64,000 nt of DNA, taken from assembly GCF_014930365.1 (NCBI RefSeq), contig NZ_JABXWI010000001.1, positions 871,984-935,983 on the forward strand, in the 5' to 3' direction. Position numbers and translations under genes: made by a program. The notes beneath the pieces are model-generated. The model did not search any database and was not told where the DNA came from. It was given only the letters and a program-made list of their open reading frames with translations. Every line of letters starts with the position of its first letter. Position 1 is the stretch's first letter. Positions 19,801 through 27,362 of the stretch are shown one piece after another. The DNA is from Streptomyces caniscabiei (GTDB lineage: Bacteria > Actinomycetota > Actinomycetes > Streptomycetales > Streptomycetaceae).

Positions 19801-20806
19801 CCAGCCGGGAGACGGGCAGCGGGCGCCGCCGGGTGTACGCGGCCTTGTACCGGGCCCGCTTCTCCTCGCCGATCAGCGGGAGCCGGGTGACCCGGCCCTC
19901 GGTGATGACGGAGGTGACCCGTTCGCAGGCGCTCAGCATGGAGTTCGCCGTCTTCGGCGGGTCGCCGAAGGCCGCCAGGATCTCCTCGTAGGCGTAGTAC
20001 GGCTGGTAGAGGACCTCCATCGAGGACCAGTAGTCGGTCAGCCGGTCGCCGTCGAGGCCGGCGGGCAGTCCGGCGAAGCGCTCCCGGGCCAGCGCGCGCC
20101 CGGCGTCGAGCTTGTCCTTCTCGCCGAGGTCGATGCGCATGGCGAGCGGCAGGATCCGGATGCCCTTGTGGCCGAACCGCTCCCGGACGCTCTGCGCGAC
20201 GGCGGCGGCGCCCTCGATGCTCTGGCCGCTGAGGGTGTAGCAGACGACGAGGGTGTGGGGCATCTGCACGGTGCAGACGTCGGCGAGGTCGCTGAGTCCC
20301 GTACGGCTGTCGATCAGGGTGTAGTCGTAGTGGCGCCGCATGTCCGCGCGCATCGCCTCGAAGAACTGGCCGCCGCCGTAACTGGCGTAGAAGAGGTCCC
20401 AGTCCATGTTGCCGATCACGGGGTAGTCGTCGTGCCGCCGCCCGGCGGAGAGGAAGTCCAGGCTGCCGCCCTCGGGGAACGTCCAGTCGAGGGTCAGCGC
20501 GTGCGGCCGGACGCGGGCGTACCTGCGGTGCCAGTCCGGGGCTCGGTCGGGCAGGTCGCGCAGCGCCTCCCGGCGGTAGTCGCTGATGAGATTGCTCAGC
20601 CCGGGGGTGGCCCGGAGCATCGCCGGGTTGAGAAAGGGGTGGAAGAACTTGTGCAGGCCGGGGGCCTCCAGGTCCCAGTCGACGGCCAGGACGCGATGGC
20701 CGCCCGCGGCCAGGATCCACGCCACGTTCGCGAGCGTCATGGTCCGGCCGGTGCCGCCCTTGTACGAGTAGAACGTGATGACCGTGCCGTTGCGGTTCTC
20801 CGTCAT
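16811..20806 (-). CDS. fxsT: FxSxx-COOH system protein FxsT: ATPase-TIR-NTPase-TPR
   Basis: 1331-residue multidomain protein, ATG 20806. Residues 1-270: ParA/MinD-like ATPase whose P-loop is SYKGGTGRT, the KGGVGR variant with Arg in place of the usual Lys, followed by AVDWDLEAPGLHKFF. About 330-470: TIR-like domain (LVLYYVSEDRMWVDWLESVL; VSPAFLDSRRARRAWED). About 505-800: STAND/NB-ARC NTPase with Walker A GLGGVGKSQ near 530 and Walker B WLLIFDNV. About 900-1320: a long TPR array with motifs such as GNLAITLR and GLNLANAYG. The build matches FxsT of the FxSxx-COOH RiPP system and resembles immune-type STAND sensors. Last gene of the operon; role within the system unproven. Confidence 0.9.
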   Translation of the reverse strand: MTENRNGTVITFYSYKGGTGRTMTLANVAWILAAGGHRVLAVDWDLEAPGLHKFFHPFLNPAMLRATPGLSNLISDYRREALRDLPDRAPDWHRRYARVRPHALTLDWTFPEGGSLDFLSAGRRHDDYPVIGNMDWDLFYASYGGGQFFEAMRADMRRHYDYTLIDSRTGLSDLADVCTVQMPHTLVVCYTLSGQSIEGAAAVAQSVRERFGHKGIRILPLAMRIDLGEKDKLDAGRALARERFAGLPAGLDGDRLTDYWSSMEVLYQPYYAYEEILAAFGDPPKTANSMLSACERVTSVITEGRVTRLPLIGEEKRARYKAAYTRRRPLPVSRLVLYYVSEDRMWVDWLESVLRDAGFDVAPMDVRALPQDAGGLPGDDGRAASGAEDTADGSERLLAVVSPAFLDSRRARRAWEDAVHADGRKPGNRPVAVRVDDVRLSLPHSSRGAIDLTRLDEERAYRTLLTSLDHPDVLSAPPRGGARFPNTGTRISNVQPRYPWFTGRSPILDRLRERLVSGRSGQRLPQVLHGLGGVGKSQLAREYAHRFKADYDLVWWIDAEQPDLVLPKVAALAQELDLPVGDDVSEAAEAAMRALRQGDPCARWLLIFDNVPDLNLALPLFPGQTAPLRDHVYGHILVTTRDRPGSTLVQSLEMEVFTREESVEHLCRRVPGLRENDADRVADALGDLPLAVEVAAAWLEATATPVEEYIDQLREQSTRVLSVQEAVNAVEYPSSVGATWNISITRLREESPAAARLLELCAFFSAEPISMTLISSDAMIDALLPYDRDLRARYMLGRVTQALNRFALAKVDSADNSIQVHRLVQAAVRDSLDDQRYVETIHEVHRILAAARPREGAVDDPAQWLGFEVIWPHLMPSNIRECAEEEPRQLMVDRVRYLGKRGDLQAARDLATDLDELWTNEILDGDDEQVLNLRFQLANVMRSQGDYQAARAMDERTLDGQRRLLGEDHPNILMTSGSLAADLRALGRYKEALDLDLRIHLGFKEIFGDDHPRTLSAANNLAIDLRLAGDSEAARRLTEDTVRRRTALLGPTHPYTLATKGHHARDLRDLGDYRTSAELLREVRESFEQVFNPGVPEVLQADKSLAVSLRKAGRTAEALRITEETWKTYARYHDRYGSTIPEVLACGLNLAADYFATDPEDGPARAVHQVEEVLDGYQDSFGAEHPFTMYCFNNLAMYHRALGDIEKAEELSRHARDCLAATLGDDHPAVLSAGLNLANAYGDRGLYDHAERSERQAVEGLRRRFGADHPDVLVGMGNLAITLRATGDGEAAALQEKAATRLAQLLGRSHPVTTLVRGWQRVGRDLEPHQI

Positions 20807-20877
20807 GCTTCTGCCGTCCTCCGCCCTGTCCGACCCGCTCTTGCCGTACTCCCGGTACGTCCCGGTGACACCGGGGC

Positions 20878-22128
20878 CTAGCCGCCCAGGTCCGCCGGGC
20901 CCCGCAGCCGCGGGGGTGCGACGAGGGGTCCCGCCGGTGGATAGGTCCGTGCGTGTGCCTCGTAGGAGGCCACGGCCTGCTTCACGGCCGTCTGCAGCTC
21001 GTTGCCGAAGGCGTCCAGGGTGCGGATGCCGCCGTTGAGGGTCCGGTGGCCGCTGCCCTCCGTCGTCCGCGCGGCCAGGGCCCTCTCGGTGAGCGCCACC
21101 AGCCTCTTCTCCCGCGCCGGACCGGCGTCCTCGTCGCACCGGGGGATCATCACGCTGATCCACGGCCGCTGCTCCTCGCCCAGCCGCTCCATCAACTCCC
21201 GGCCGCGGGCGGAGGCGAGGGCCCACCTGTCGAGCAGCAGCAGTCCGGGGGCGCGGGGCGGGCCGGGGCCGAGCAGCCGGTCGGCGTCCTTCTCGAAGTC
21301 CCCGATGTTGACCTTGTAGTCCATGGTGCGCACCAGGTCCGCCGCGTGCTCGCCGAGCGGGCGCGTCGAGGCCGGGTGGTACGGGTTCCAGTCGCGCGGC
21401 AGCTGTCCGTAGCAGTCGGGTTCACGGCCCGGCGGCAGGTCGGAGCGGGTGCACGCCATGACGGTGATGTCGAACTCCGGGGGGTGGCCCGAGGTGCCGA
21501 ACGCGCTGGGCAGCGACTCGTACTCGTCGTACGTCTGCCCCTCGTCCAGCTCGGTGACCTTGGCGACGTGCACGATCTGCTTGGCCAGCCGGTACAGGGC
21601 CCGCTCGTACTCGTCCCTGAGATAACGGAGTTTGGTGAGCCCGTAGAACCCCTCCTCCGCGTAGTCCTGGCCGAAGGACACATGGTTGAACTGGAGGTCC
21701 TTGGCCGCGTGCGGTAATTGGGCGGGTTCCACGGGCACCCATAACGCGGGGATGATCGCGTGCTCCCGGGCGGCGCCGCCCCGGGCCCGGTGGCTGATCT
21801 GCCGCTGGCTGAAGGCCCACCACTCCCGCCCGCACTGCTCGCTGATGAAGTAGCGCGGCGAGTACAGGGGGACGAACACCTTGCAGCGCGCGAGGTTCTC
21901 CGACAGCTCGTCGGTCCACCGGGTGCCGACCGCCATGCCCTGGTCCAGGAAGCCGGCCCGTGCGCCGCGCGGCAGATCGGTCATCTGCATGATGTGCGCG
22001 CAGAGCCCGTCGTACAGCTTTCTCACCCAGATGTTCGGATCCGTGTCACCGGCGTCATTTCGCGGCGTGTGCGCGTAACTGAGGAAGAAATAAGGGCTTC
22101 CGCCGCCCCTGGCCGCATCTCCTCGCAC
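20878..22128 (-). CDS. fxsC: TIR-like protein FxsC
   Basis: 416-residue protein. GTG 22128 gives an N-terminus leading to SPYFFLSYAHTPRN, the first strand of a TIR domain. The motif continues with DELSENLARCKVFVPLYSPRYF and SEQCGREWWAF, in which the Glu of REW sits where TIR NADases have their catalytic Glu. The second half (from about residue 230) has no motif I recognise; it includes LLLLDRWALAS and PWISVMIPRCD. The architecture is that of FxsC, encoded between the FxSxx-COOH maturase and FxsT. Whether it cleaves NAD is not known. The start is uncertain by some codons. Confidence 0.88.
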   Translation of the reverse strand: MRGDAARGGGSPYFFLSYAHTPRNDAGDTDPNIWVRKLYDGLCAHIMQMTDLPRGARAGFLDQGMAVGTRWTDELSENLARCKVFVPLYSPRYFISEQCGREWWAFSQRQISHRARGGAAREHAIIPALWVPVEPAQLPHAAKDLQFNHVSFGQDYAEEGFYGLTKLRYLRDEYERALYRLAKQIVHVAKVTELDEGQTYDEYESLPSAFGTSGHPPEFDITVMACTRSDLPPGREPDCYGQLPRDWNPYHPASTRPLGEHAADLVRTMDYKVNIGDFEKDADRLLGPGPPRAPGLLLLDRWALASARGRELMERLGEEQRPWISVMIPRCDEDAGPAREKRLVALTERALAARTTEGSGHRTLNGGIRTLDAFGNELQTAVKQAVASYEAHARTYPPAGPLVAPPRLRGPADLGG

Positions 22129-22264
22129 CCATGCCCCCCGATGCCCGGACTTTCCTCAGTGTAGGAAGCGGGCAGGGGCACGTGGAATATGACGAACGGG
22201 CCCAATGTCCGGGCGCCGGCTCGCCCCACGTACAGCCCTCGAACAAGCAAGCGGAAGCGCGGGG

Positions 22265-22360
22265 CCGCCGCGCTCCCTCTCACTCCCGAGCGCTCCCCCT
22301 CGCGCCCTCTCGCTCCCCCGCACTCCCCTCTTGCTCCCCGCACTCCCCACCCGTTCCCCT
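22265..22360. repeat. Polypyrimidine tract between fxsB and fxsC
   Basis: The 230-bp fxsB-fxsC gap contains a nearly pure C/T run on the + strand built from cgctccctct-like words. It interrupts an otherwise tightly spaced operon. Confidence 0.5.
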
Positions 22361-24797
22361 ACGGCCGCACAGCCCGCCGGTGCTCCTCCGCCTCCCGCCG
22401 GGCCGCCCGCAGGGCGTCCGCGCTCACCTCGTCCCTCGCCAGGGCCTCCCGGAGCCCCGCCACGAACCGCTTCCCGGCCTCCGTCAGCGCCCCGGAGTCC
22501 GCCAGCGTCCCCGCCGCCTCCGCCGTCTGGTCCCGCCACCGGGAGAACCGCACCTCGGCCTCCGGATCGCCCCCGCCGCGCCACCGGGCCCGCCAGAAGT
22601 CGACCACCGCGAGATGCGCGTACGTCCCCTGCAGCAGCCCCTCCAGCGGGCGCGGGTCGGGACGCCAGGGCGCGTAGAACAACGTCTCGCAGGCCGGGTC
22701 GTGGAGGTCGACCAGATCCAGCACGGCCCCCAGCTTCACGTGCTGGAACTCATGGACGAGGAGCAGCGCCAGGTTCTCCGGCGCGGTCGGGCGGGCGATG
22801 GCCACCGCCCCGAAGGCGTCACGCGCCGCGGAGCTGATGTCCACGCCCTCGCGGGAGGGCGCGAGAGGTGTGATCACCCGGAGCCCGGCGGCGATACCCG
22901 GCGCGTACGCGGGCAGTTCGCGCCGGATCCAGGCCCAGGCCTCGGTCAGGTCGGCCCGCCACGCCTCGGCCTCCCCCTCGGTGAGCCGGGGCTGCGCCGG
23001 ATGGCCGTGGCAGTCCCGCCAGGGATCGGTGTCCTCCAAGGTCACGGACCAGCCGTCCAGTTCGAACCGCCGGCTGCCCCGCCAGGCGGGGTCCGCGGTG
23101 CCGCTCGGGGCGATGGCGTACGTCCGGTCGCCCACGTGGACCGTGCAGCCGTCGACGTCCGTGCGCACCAGGGCCCGTTCGGCGCCGGCGTCCACCGTCA
23201 GCGTCCCGAGCGTGGGCAGCCGCAGCAGCCCGCCGTGCACCGGGACGACCAACGACGCCCGGAGCCCGGCCCGCAGCGCTGCGGCGGCGGCGATCTCCGC
23301 CATCCCGCGAGCGGCGGTCGCCGCGGCCGTCCCGGCGCTCCCGGGCGGTCCCGCCGGCGGCCGGGCCCCGAGGGCGCCCAGCGCCCAGGACCGTACGTAG
23401 GGGTGGGCCAGCACCCGGTCCACGGCTTCCGGGGCCTCGCTGTCGAGGGCGGTCAGCGTGTCCCAGGCCTCCTGGGTGCCCCGCGCCTCCTGGCCGGCCT
23501 CCGAGGCCGGCGCGAGCGTCGTCTCGTGCCGGACGAGGCCCAGCAGTTCACGGGCCAGGGCGAGCTGGTGACGGGCCAGCAGGTCCACCGTGGCGCCCGT
23601 GCCGCGTCCGGTGGCCAGCTCGGCCAGGTGGTGGCCGGCGAGCGCCGGCCGCGCGGACTGGTCGGTCATATGACGGTCCCGGAGGTCGGTGATGAGGGAC
23701 AGCAGGTCGGAGCAGTACACGGACGGATTGCGGAAGCCGCTGCCGTCGGAGCGGTACCGGTGGGCGTAGAGGCCGCCGCCGCACGAGCGCACCACCGGGC
23801 AGGCCCGGCACTCTTCGGCCAGCCCGTCCAGGCCCTGCTGCCGGGCCACGATGCCCGGATGCGCGGCGACCTCGTCCAGGGAGTGGCCGAACACGTCCAG
23901 GCCGGTGGCGGGCGCCCCGTCGTGCGCGGTCTTGAGGGAGTCCGCCTGCTCGAAGGTCCCGTCGGTCTCGATCACGGCGAGATCGGCGGGCGCCAGCCCC
24001 AGCGACTCGGTCAGGCTGCTCTCGCCGCGCAGGGTCCGCAGCACCGACTCGAACACCCGGACGTCCATGGAGCGGCCGGTCGCGGTCCAGCGGTCGTGGA
24101 CGGCCAGCAGCCAGCGCGCGTACGCCGTGCCGGAGCCGTCGCCGTCCGGGCGCGCGGGCGGCTCGTCCCAGGTGGCGTGCGGGAGGAGGAAGTCGACGCG
24201 GGGCGGGGCGAGCGCGGCGAGCGCGTCATGGACGGCGACCGGGTCGTTGCGCAGGTCGACGGTGCAGAGGATGCCGGCGAAGAGATGGCGGTGGCGGGGC
24301 CGGTTGAGCAGGGCGATGCCCCGGAGGACCCGGTCGTGGCTGCTGCGCCCGTCCGCGTAGCGGCGATGCAGGTCGTTCGCGGCCCGGTCGCCGTCCAGCG
24401 AGACACCGACCTTGATGTCGAACTCGTCGAACAGGTCCAGGAACCGTTCGTCGAGCGTGACGGCGTTGGTGTGGATCCGCAGGTCCAGCTCGCACACGCC
24501 GCTCAGGGCGGTCCTCAGCTCGGTGGCGGCCCTGCGCAGCCGGGTCCGGCCCGCGAGGAGGGGCTCGCCGCCGTGCAGGACCACATGGACGGCGGCCAGC
24601 CCGTGCGCCCCGGCGTGTTCGGCGATGCGCTCCGCCGTGCGGCACAGGACCTCGTCCGACACCACCACGGGCCGACGGCTCCAGCTCTGGTCGGCGTGCT
24701 CGTACACGTAGCAGTGGTCGCACGCGAGGTCGCAGCGACTGTGCATCTTCAGCACGAACTGACGCAGGGGCAGGGGCGGTCGGCCCATGACGGTCAT
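22359..24797 (-). CDS. fxsB: Radical SAM/SPASM peptide maturase FxsB with C-terminal HExxH domain
   Basis: 812-residue enzyme, ATG 24797 (ATG 24788 possible). The radical SAM cluster is C22-x3-C26-x2-C29 in SRCDLACDHCYVYEH, followed by GGEPLL. A SPASM region near 330-360 reads EECRACPVVRSCGGG...SVYCSDL. The C-terminal third carries HEFQH near residue 682 (LLVHEFQHVKLGAVLDL), the mark of the HExxH peptide-modification domain seen fused to FxsB. FxsB-type enzymes form cyclophane cross-links on the precursor's C-terminus, and HExxH domains of this type include alpha-ketoglutarate-dependent peptide beta-hydroxylases. It lies 43 bases after the FxsA gene, whose C-terminus FQSSV is the expected substrate. 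Confidence 0.93.
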   Translation of the reverse strand: MTVMGRPPLPLRQFVLKMHSRCDLACDHCYVYEHADQSWSRRPVVVSDEVLCRTAERIAEHAGAHGLAAVHVVLHGGEPLLAGRTRLRRAATELRTALSGVCELDLRIHTNAVTLDERFLDLFDEFDIKVGVSLDGDRAANDLHRRYADGRSSHDRVLRGIALLNRPRHRHLFAGILCTVDLRNDPVAVHDALAALAPPRVDFLLPHATWDEPPARPDGDGSGTAYARWLLAVHDRWTATGRSMDVRVFESVLRTLRGESSLTESLGLAPADLAVIETDGTFEQADSLKTAHDGAPATGLDVFGHSLDEVAAHPGIVARQQGLDGLAEECRACPVVRSCGGGLYAHRYRSDGSGFRNPSVYCSDLLSLITDLRDRHMTDQSARPALAGHHLAELATGRGTGATVDLLARHQLALARELLGLVRHETTLAPASEAGQEARGTQEAWDTLTALDSEAPEAVDRVLAHPYVRSWALGALGARPPAGPPGSAGTAAATAARGMAEIAAAAALRAGLRASLVVPVHGGLLRLPTLGTLTVDAGAERALVRTDVDGCTVHVGDRTYAIAPSGTADPAWRGSRRFELDGWSVTLEDTDPWRDCHGHPAQPRLTEGEAEAWRADLTEAWAWIRRELPAYAPGIAAGLRVITPLAPSREGVDISSAARDAFGAVAIARPTAPENLALLLVHEFQHVKLGAVLDLVDLHDPACETLFYAPWRPDPRPLEGLLQGTYAHLAVVDFWRARWRGGGDPEAEVRFSRWRDQTAEAAGTLADSGALTEAGKRFVAGLREALARDEVSADALRAARREAEEHRRAVRP

Positions 24798-24840
24798 GTG
24801 ATGTCGATGGTCCCGGCGGGGTCGGTGGGCGTGGGCGGTG

Positions 24841-25038
24841 TCAGACGGAGGACTGGAAGGCCGCCACCGCGACCCTCGCCGGACCCCGGCGTTCGGCGCC
24901 GTGGGAGATGGCACGGGTCAGGGCGGGCGAGAGCGCGCCGCCGCTCCGCGCCGCCAACTGCACCAAGGACACCCGCTCCGGACCGACGGCGGCCGCGGGG
25001 CCCGACTCTTCGGCCGTGGGGTCGAGGGATGCGTTCAT
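24841..25038 (-). CDS. fxsA: FxSxx-COOH cyclophane peptide precursor FxsA
   Basis: 65-residue peptide, ATG 25038. It ends in AVAAFQSSV, an exact fit to the C-terminal FxSxx pattern that defines the family (F61, S63). The N-terminal part (to about residue 20) is acidic and Pro/Ala-rich and leads into VSLVQLAARSGGALSPALTRAI, likely the part recognised by the maturase. First gene of the fxs operon. The mature product and whether it is exported are unknown; no transporter or protease gene is in the operon. Confidence 0.92.
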   Translation of the reverse strand: MNASLDPTAEESGPAAAVGPERVSLVQLAARSGGALSPALTRAISHGAERRGPARVAVAAFQSSV

Positions 25039-25184
25039 GGGGACCTCATCAATCTGTGCGTGGAAACTGACGGGGTTGCGGAGTCTTGCGGCTCGATGAA
25101 GCAGATGCCGACAGGAATTTCTCACTCGAGCACCGGCCGCAGAAGAAGTTAGCGGCCGACCGGGCGAACAGCGCCGAATATCCG

Positions 25185-25218
25185 GTCGGCTGCTGGTCGC
25201 GACCAGAACATAGCCGAC
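25185..25218. promoter_or_regulatory. Dyad-symmetric operator candidate upstream of fxsA
   Basis: In the 380-bp divergent gap 25039-25420 a perfect 14-bp palindrome ctggtcgcgaccag (25193-25206) lies between outer arms gtcggct (25185-25191) and agccgac (25212-25218). It is about 150 bp upstream of fxsA and 200 bp upstream of the divergent gene at 25421. A regulator could control either or both. Confidence 0.4.
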
Positions 25219-25420
25219 GCCGAGGAGTGCTTCGGACGGCACCACAAGCCTCGTCCGTATTCGGGGCGGCAAACGTGAGAACCGTCTCACCGCCCGGCGC
25301 GAGCACGGCAGTTGAGCGGAAGACCCCCCGATCCGGGCCGCTCCGGGCTCCTCGGCACTCTCAGCCCCCGCACAGCCGCCCCCCAGCCCCCTGACGGACC
25401 GTGTCCCTAACTTCAGGGCC

Positions 25421-26356
25421 ATGACGGGAAACCACACCAGCAAAACGATCACGCGGCGCCGCGCCCTCGCGGTGACCGGCGGGACGGTCGCCGCCGGCGG
25501 TCTGGCGGTCGCCGGCTACCAGTCGGCGTTCGCGGAAGGAACGACCGGCACCGCCGAGGCGACGGCCACGGCCGCCACGACGAGCACCGCCGACACCTGC
25601 ATGACGCTGATGACCAGCGTCACCGAGGGACCGTACTACCTGGACGGCGCCCTGGTCCGCAAGGACATCACCGAAGGCAAGAGCGGTGTTCCGCTGACCC
25701 TCCGGCTCACGGTCGTGGACGCCACCGACGGCTGCACCCCCGTCCCCGGCGCCGCCGTGGAGATCTGGCACTGCGACGCCTGGGGCTACTACTCCGGCTA
25801 CACCACCGCGAATCCCGGCGGCTCGGCGCCCGCCGAGAGCGAGGACGGCTCGACCGCCGACGACGCCACCTATCTCCGCGGTTACCAGATCGCGAACGCG
25901 AACGGGGTCGTCAAGTTCGAGACCGTCTTCCCCGGTTGGTACACCCCGCGCACCTGCCACATCCACGTCAAGGTGCACACCGGCGGAGAGAAGGAGGACG
26001 GCACGTACGAGGGCGGCAAGGTCAACCACACCGGCCAGTTCTTCTTCGACGACGAGATCGCCCAGCAGGTCTTCACGCTGGAGCCCTACTCCCGGCACAC
26101 CGGCAGCTACACCACCCTCGACGACGACATGGTCTACGACGGCGGCGGCGCCGCCAGTGGTCTGCTCACCCTGGAGGCCGTGAAGAAGGCCGACCCGGCC
26201 CGCGGTTACCGGGGCTTCCTCACCCTCGGCATCGACCCCGACGCCGAGAACACCGGCGCCGGCGGCGGTGGCGGCGAAGGCGGTACGCCGCCGTCGGGCG
26301 AGCCCCCGACGGACGCCCCCACCGACAACGCCACGGCCGCCGAGTCGGCCTCGTAG
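25421..26356 (+). CDS. Tat-exported intradiol ring-cleavage dioxygenase-like protein
   Basis: 311-residue exported protein. ATG 25421; twin-arginine signal with RRRALAVTGGTVAAGGLAV near residue 10. The intradiol dioxygenase core spans about 60-265: GPYYLDG, then AAVEIWHCDAWGYYSGY and FPGWYTPRTCHIHVKVH, which supply the Tyr and His residues that bind iron in the family. It is followed by a Gly/Pro/Thr-rich tail. Secreted members of this group act on catechol-like substrates outside the cell; the substrate here is unknown. Divergent from the fxs operon. Confidence 0.88.
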   Translation: MTGNHTSKTITRRRALAVTGGTVAAGGLAVAGYQSAFAEGTTGTAEATATAATTSTADTCMTLMTSVTEGPYYLDGALVRKDITEGKSGVPLTLRLTVVDATDGCTPVPGAAVEIWHCDAWGYYSGYTTANPGGSAPAESEDGSTADDATYLRGYQIANANGVVKFETVFPGWYTPRTCHIHVKVHTGGEKEDGTYEGGKVNHTGQFFFDDEIAQQVFTLEPYSRHTGSYTTLDDDMVYDGGGAASGLLTLEAVKKADPARGYRGFLTLGIDPDAENTGAGGGGGEGGTPPSGEPPTDAPTDNATAAESAS

Positions 26357-26365
26357 GGTACGGCC

Positions 26366-27187
26366 ATGAGCAGCCGCGAGGACGAGAAGCTCGCGCGGGC
26401 CGCCGTGGCCGCGCTGACCCGGCAGTTGGAACTCATGCCCAAGCCCGGTCTGCCCGACCCGCGCGACCTCGGCGCCCGGATCACCCGGCAGGACCACCGC
26501 GCCCTGCGCTGGTCGGCGAAGGCGCTGGTGCCCGGGCTCGCGGCGATGGCGGCCTGCGCCCGCCGCAACGGTGCGGCGACACCCGAACTCCGGGCCGAAC
26601 TCGGGGGGATCGGCCGCTGCACCGAACACTCGATGCAGCTCGCCGGGGGCGGCCACCGGGGCGCCACCTGGGTGCTCGGGCTGCTGGTCGCCGCGGCGGC
26701 GATGGACCCGGAGGCGCGGGGGCGTGAACTGGCCGCCACCGCGAAGAAGATCGCCGCGCACCCCGACCGGCGCGCGCCCCGGCGGCCGTCCCGGGGATCG
26801 TCGGTCTCCGCCAAGTACGGGGCGGCCGGGGCCCGGGGTGAGGCACGGGCCGGATTCCCCCATGTGCGGCGGGCGTTGGACGTGCTGGCGAAGGCGCGTA
26901 CGGCGGGGACGCCGGAGCCGGACGCCCGGCTCGACGCGCTGCTCACGGTGATGTCGACGCTCCAGGACACCGAGTTGCTGTACACCGCCGGGCCGCGTGG
27001 GCTGCGGCATGTGCAGGCGGGGGCGCGTGGGGTGATCGACGCGGGGGGTACCGGCACGGTGGCGGGGAGGGCGGCGCTGGAGGCGTTCGACGTGGATCTT
27101 CAGGAGCGGGGGTGGAGTCCTCGGGGCAGTGCGTCGTTGCTGGCGGGCGCGCTGTTCGTCGACGCGCTGCCTGTCGCTGCCGCGTAG
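26366..27187 (+). CDS. CitG/MdcB-like triphosphoribosyl-dephospho-CoA synthase family protein
   Basis: 273-residue protein, ATG 26366, 9 bases after the dioxygenase stop, so probably in the same operon. It has the CitG order of motifs: MPKPGLPDPRD near residue 25, TEHSMQLAGGGHRGATWVLGLL near 95, YGAAGARGEARAGFPHVRRAL near 150, DTELLYTAG, and a Gly-Ser stretch near GSASLLAGALFVDAL at the end. CitG enzymes make the prosthetic group precursor of citrate or malonate acyl-carrier proteins. No citrate lyase or malonate decarboxylase genes are visible, so the present role may differ. Confidence 0.72.
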   Translation: MSSREDEKLARAAVAALTRQLELMPKPGLPDPRDLGARITRQDHRALRWSAKALVPGLAAMAACARRNGAATPELRAELGGIGRCTEHSMQLAGGGHRGATWVLGLLVAAAAMDPEARGRELAATAKKIAAHPDRRAPRRPSRGSSVSAKYGAAGARGEARAGFPHVRRALDVLAKARTAGTPEPDARLDALLTVMSTLQDTELLYTAGPRGLRHVQAGARGVIDAGGTGTVAGRAALEAFDVDLQERGWSPRGSASLLAGALFVDALPVAAA

Positions 27188-27230
27188 GGTTCTGTCCCCC
27201 TCAGACGTCCGTCCGGTGGGGCTTCTCGCA

Positions 27231-27320
27231 CAGTTCCCCGCGCCCCTGAAAAAGCAGGGGCTGCGCCCCGTGCTTTTTCGGGCCGAAAGGCCGTAGGCCT
27301 TTCAGGGGCGCGGGGAACTG
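27231..27320. repeat. Nested palindrome / interspersed repeat with terminator potential
   Basis: Outer arms cagttccccgcgcccctgaa (27231-27250) and its exact complement (27301-27320) enclose smaller hairpins: gaaaaagca...tgctttttc around a GC-rich core and ggccgaaaggcc. It lies between two convergent genes. Similar short palindromic elements recur in Streptomyces intergenic regions; here it likely acts as a two-way terminator. Confidence 0.7.
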
Positions 27321-27362
27321 CGCGACCAGCCCCCACGCGCCCGCAGACGAAAAACCGGCTCC

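Noticed and set aside
16811..21226. Longer start for FxsT upstream of 20806
   Set aside because: The extra sequence is Arg/Gly-rich and runs into fxsC; the ATPase domain begins right after ATG 20806.
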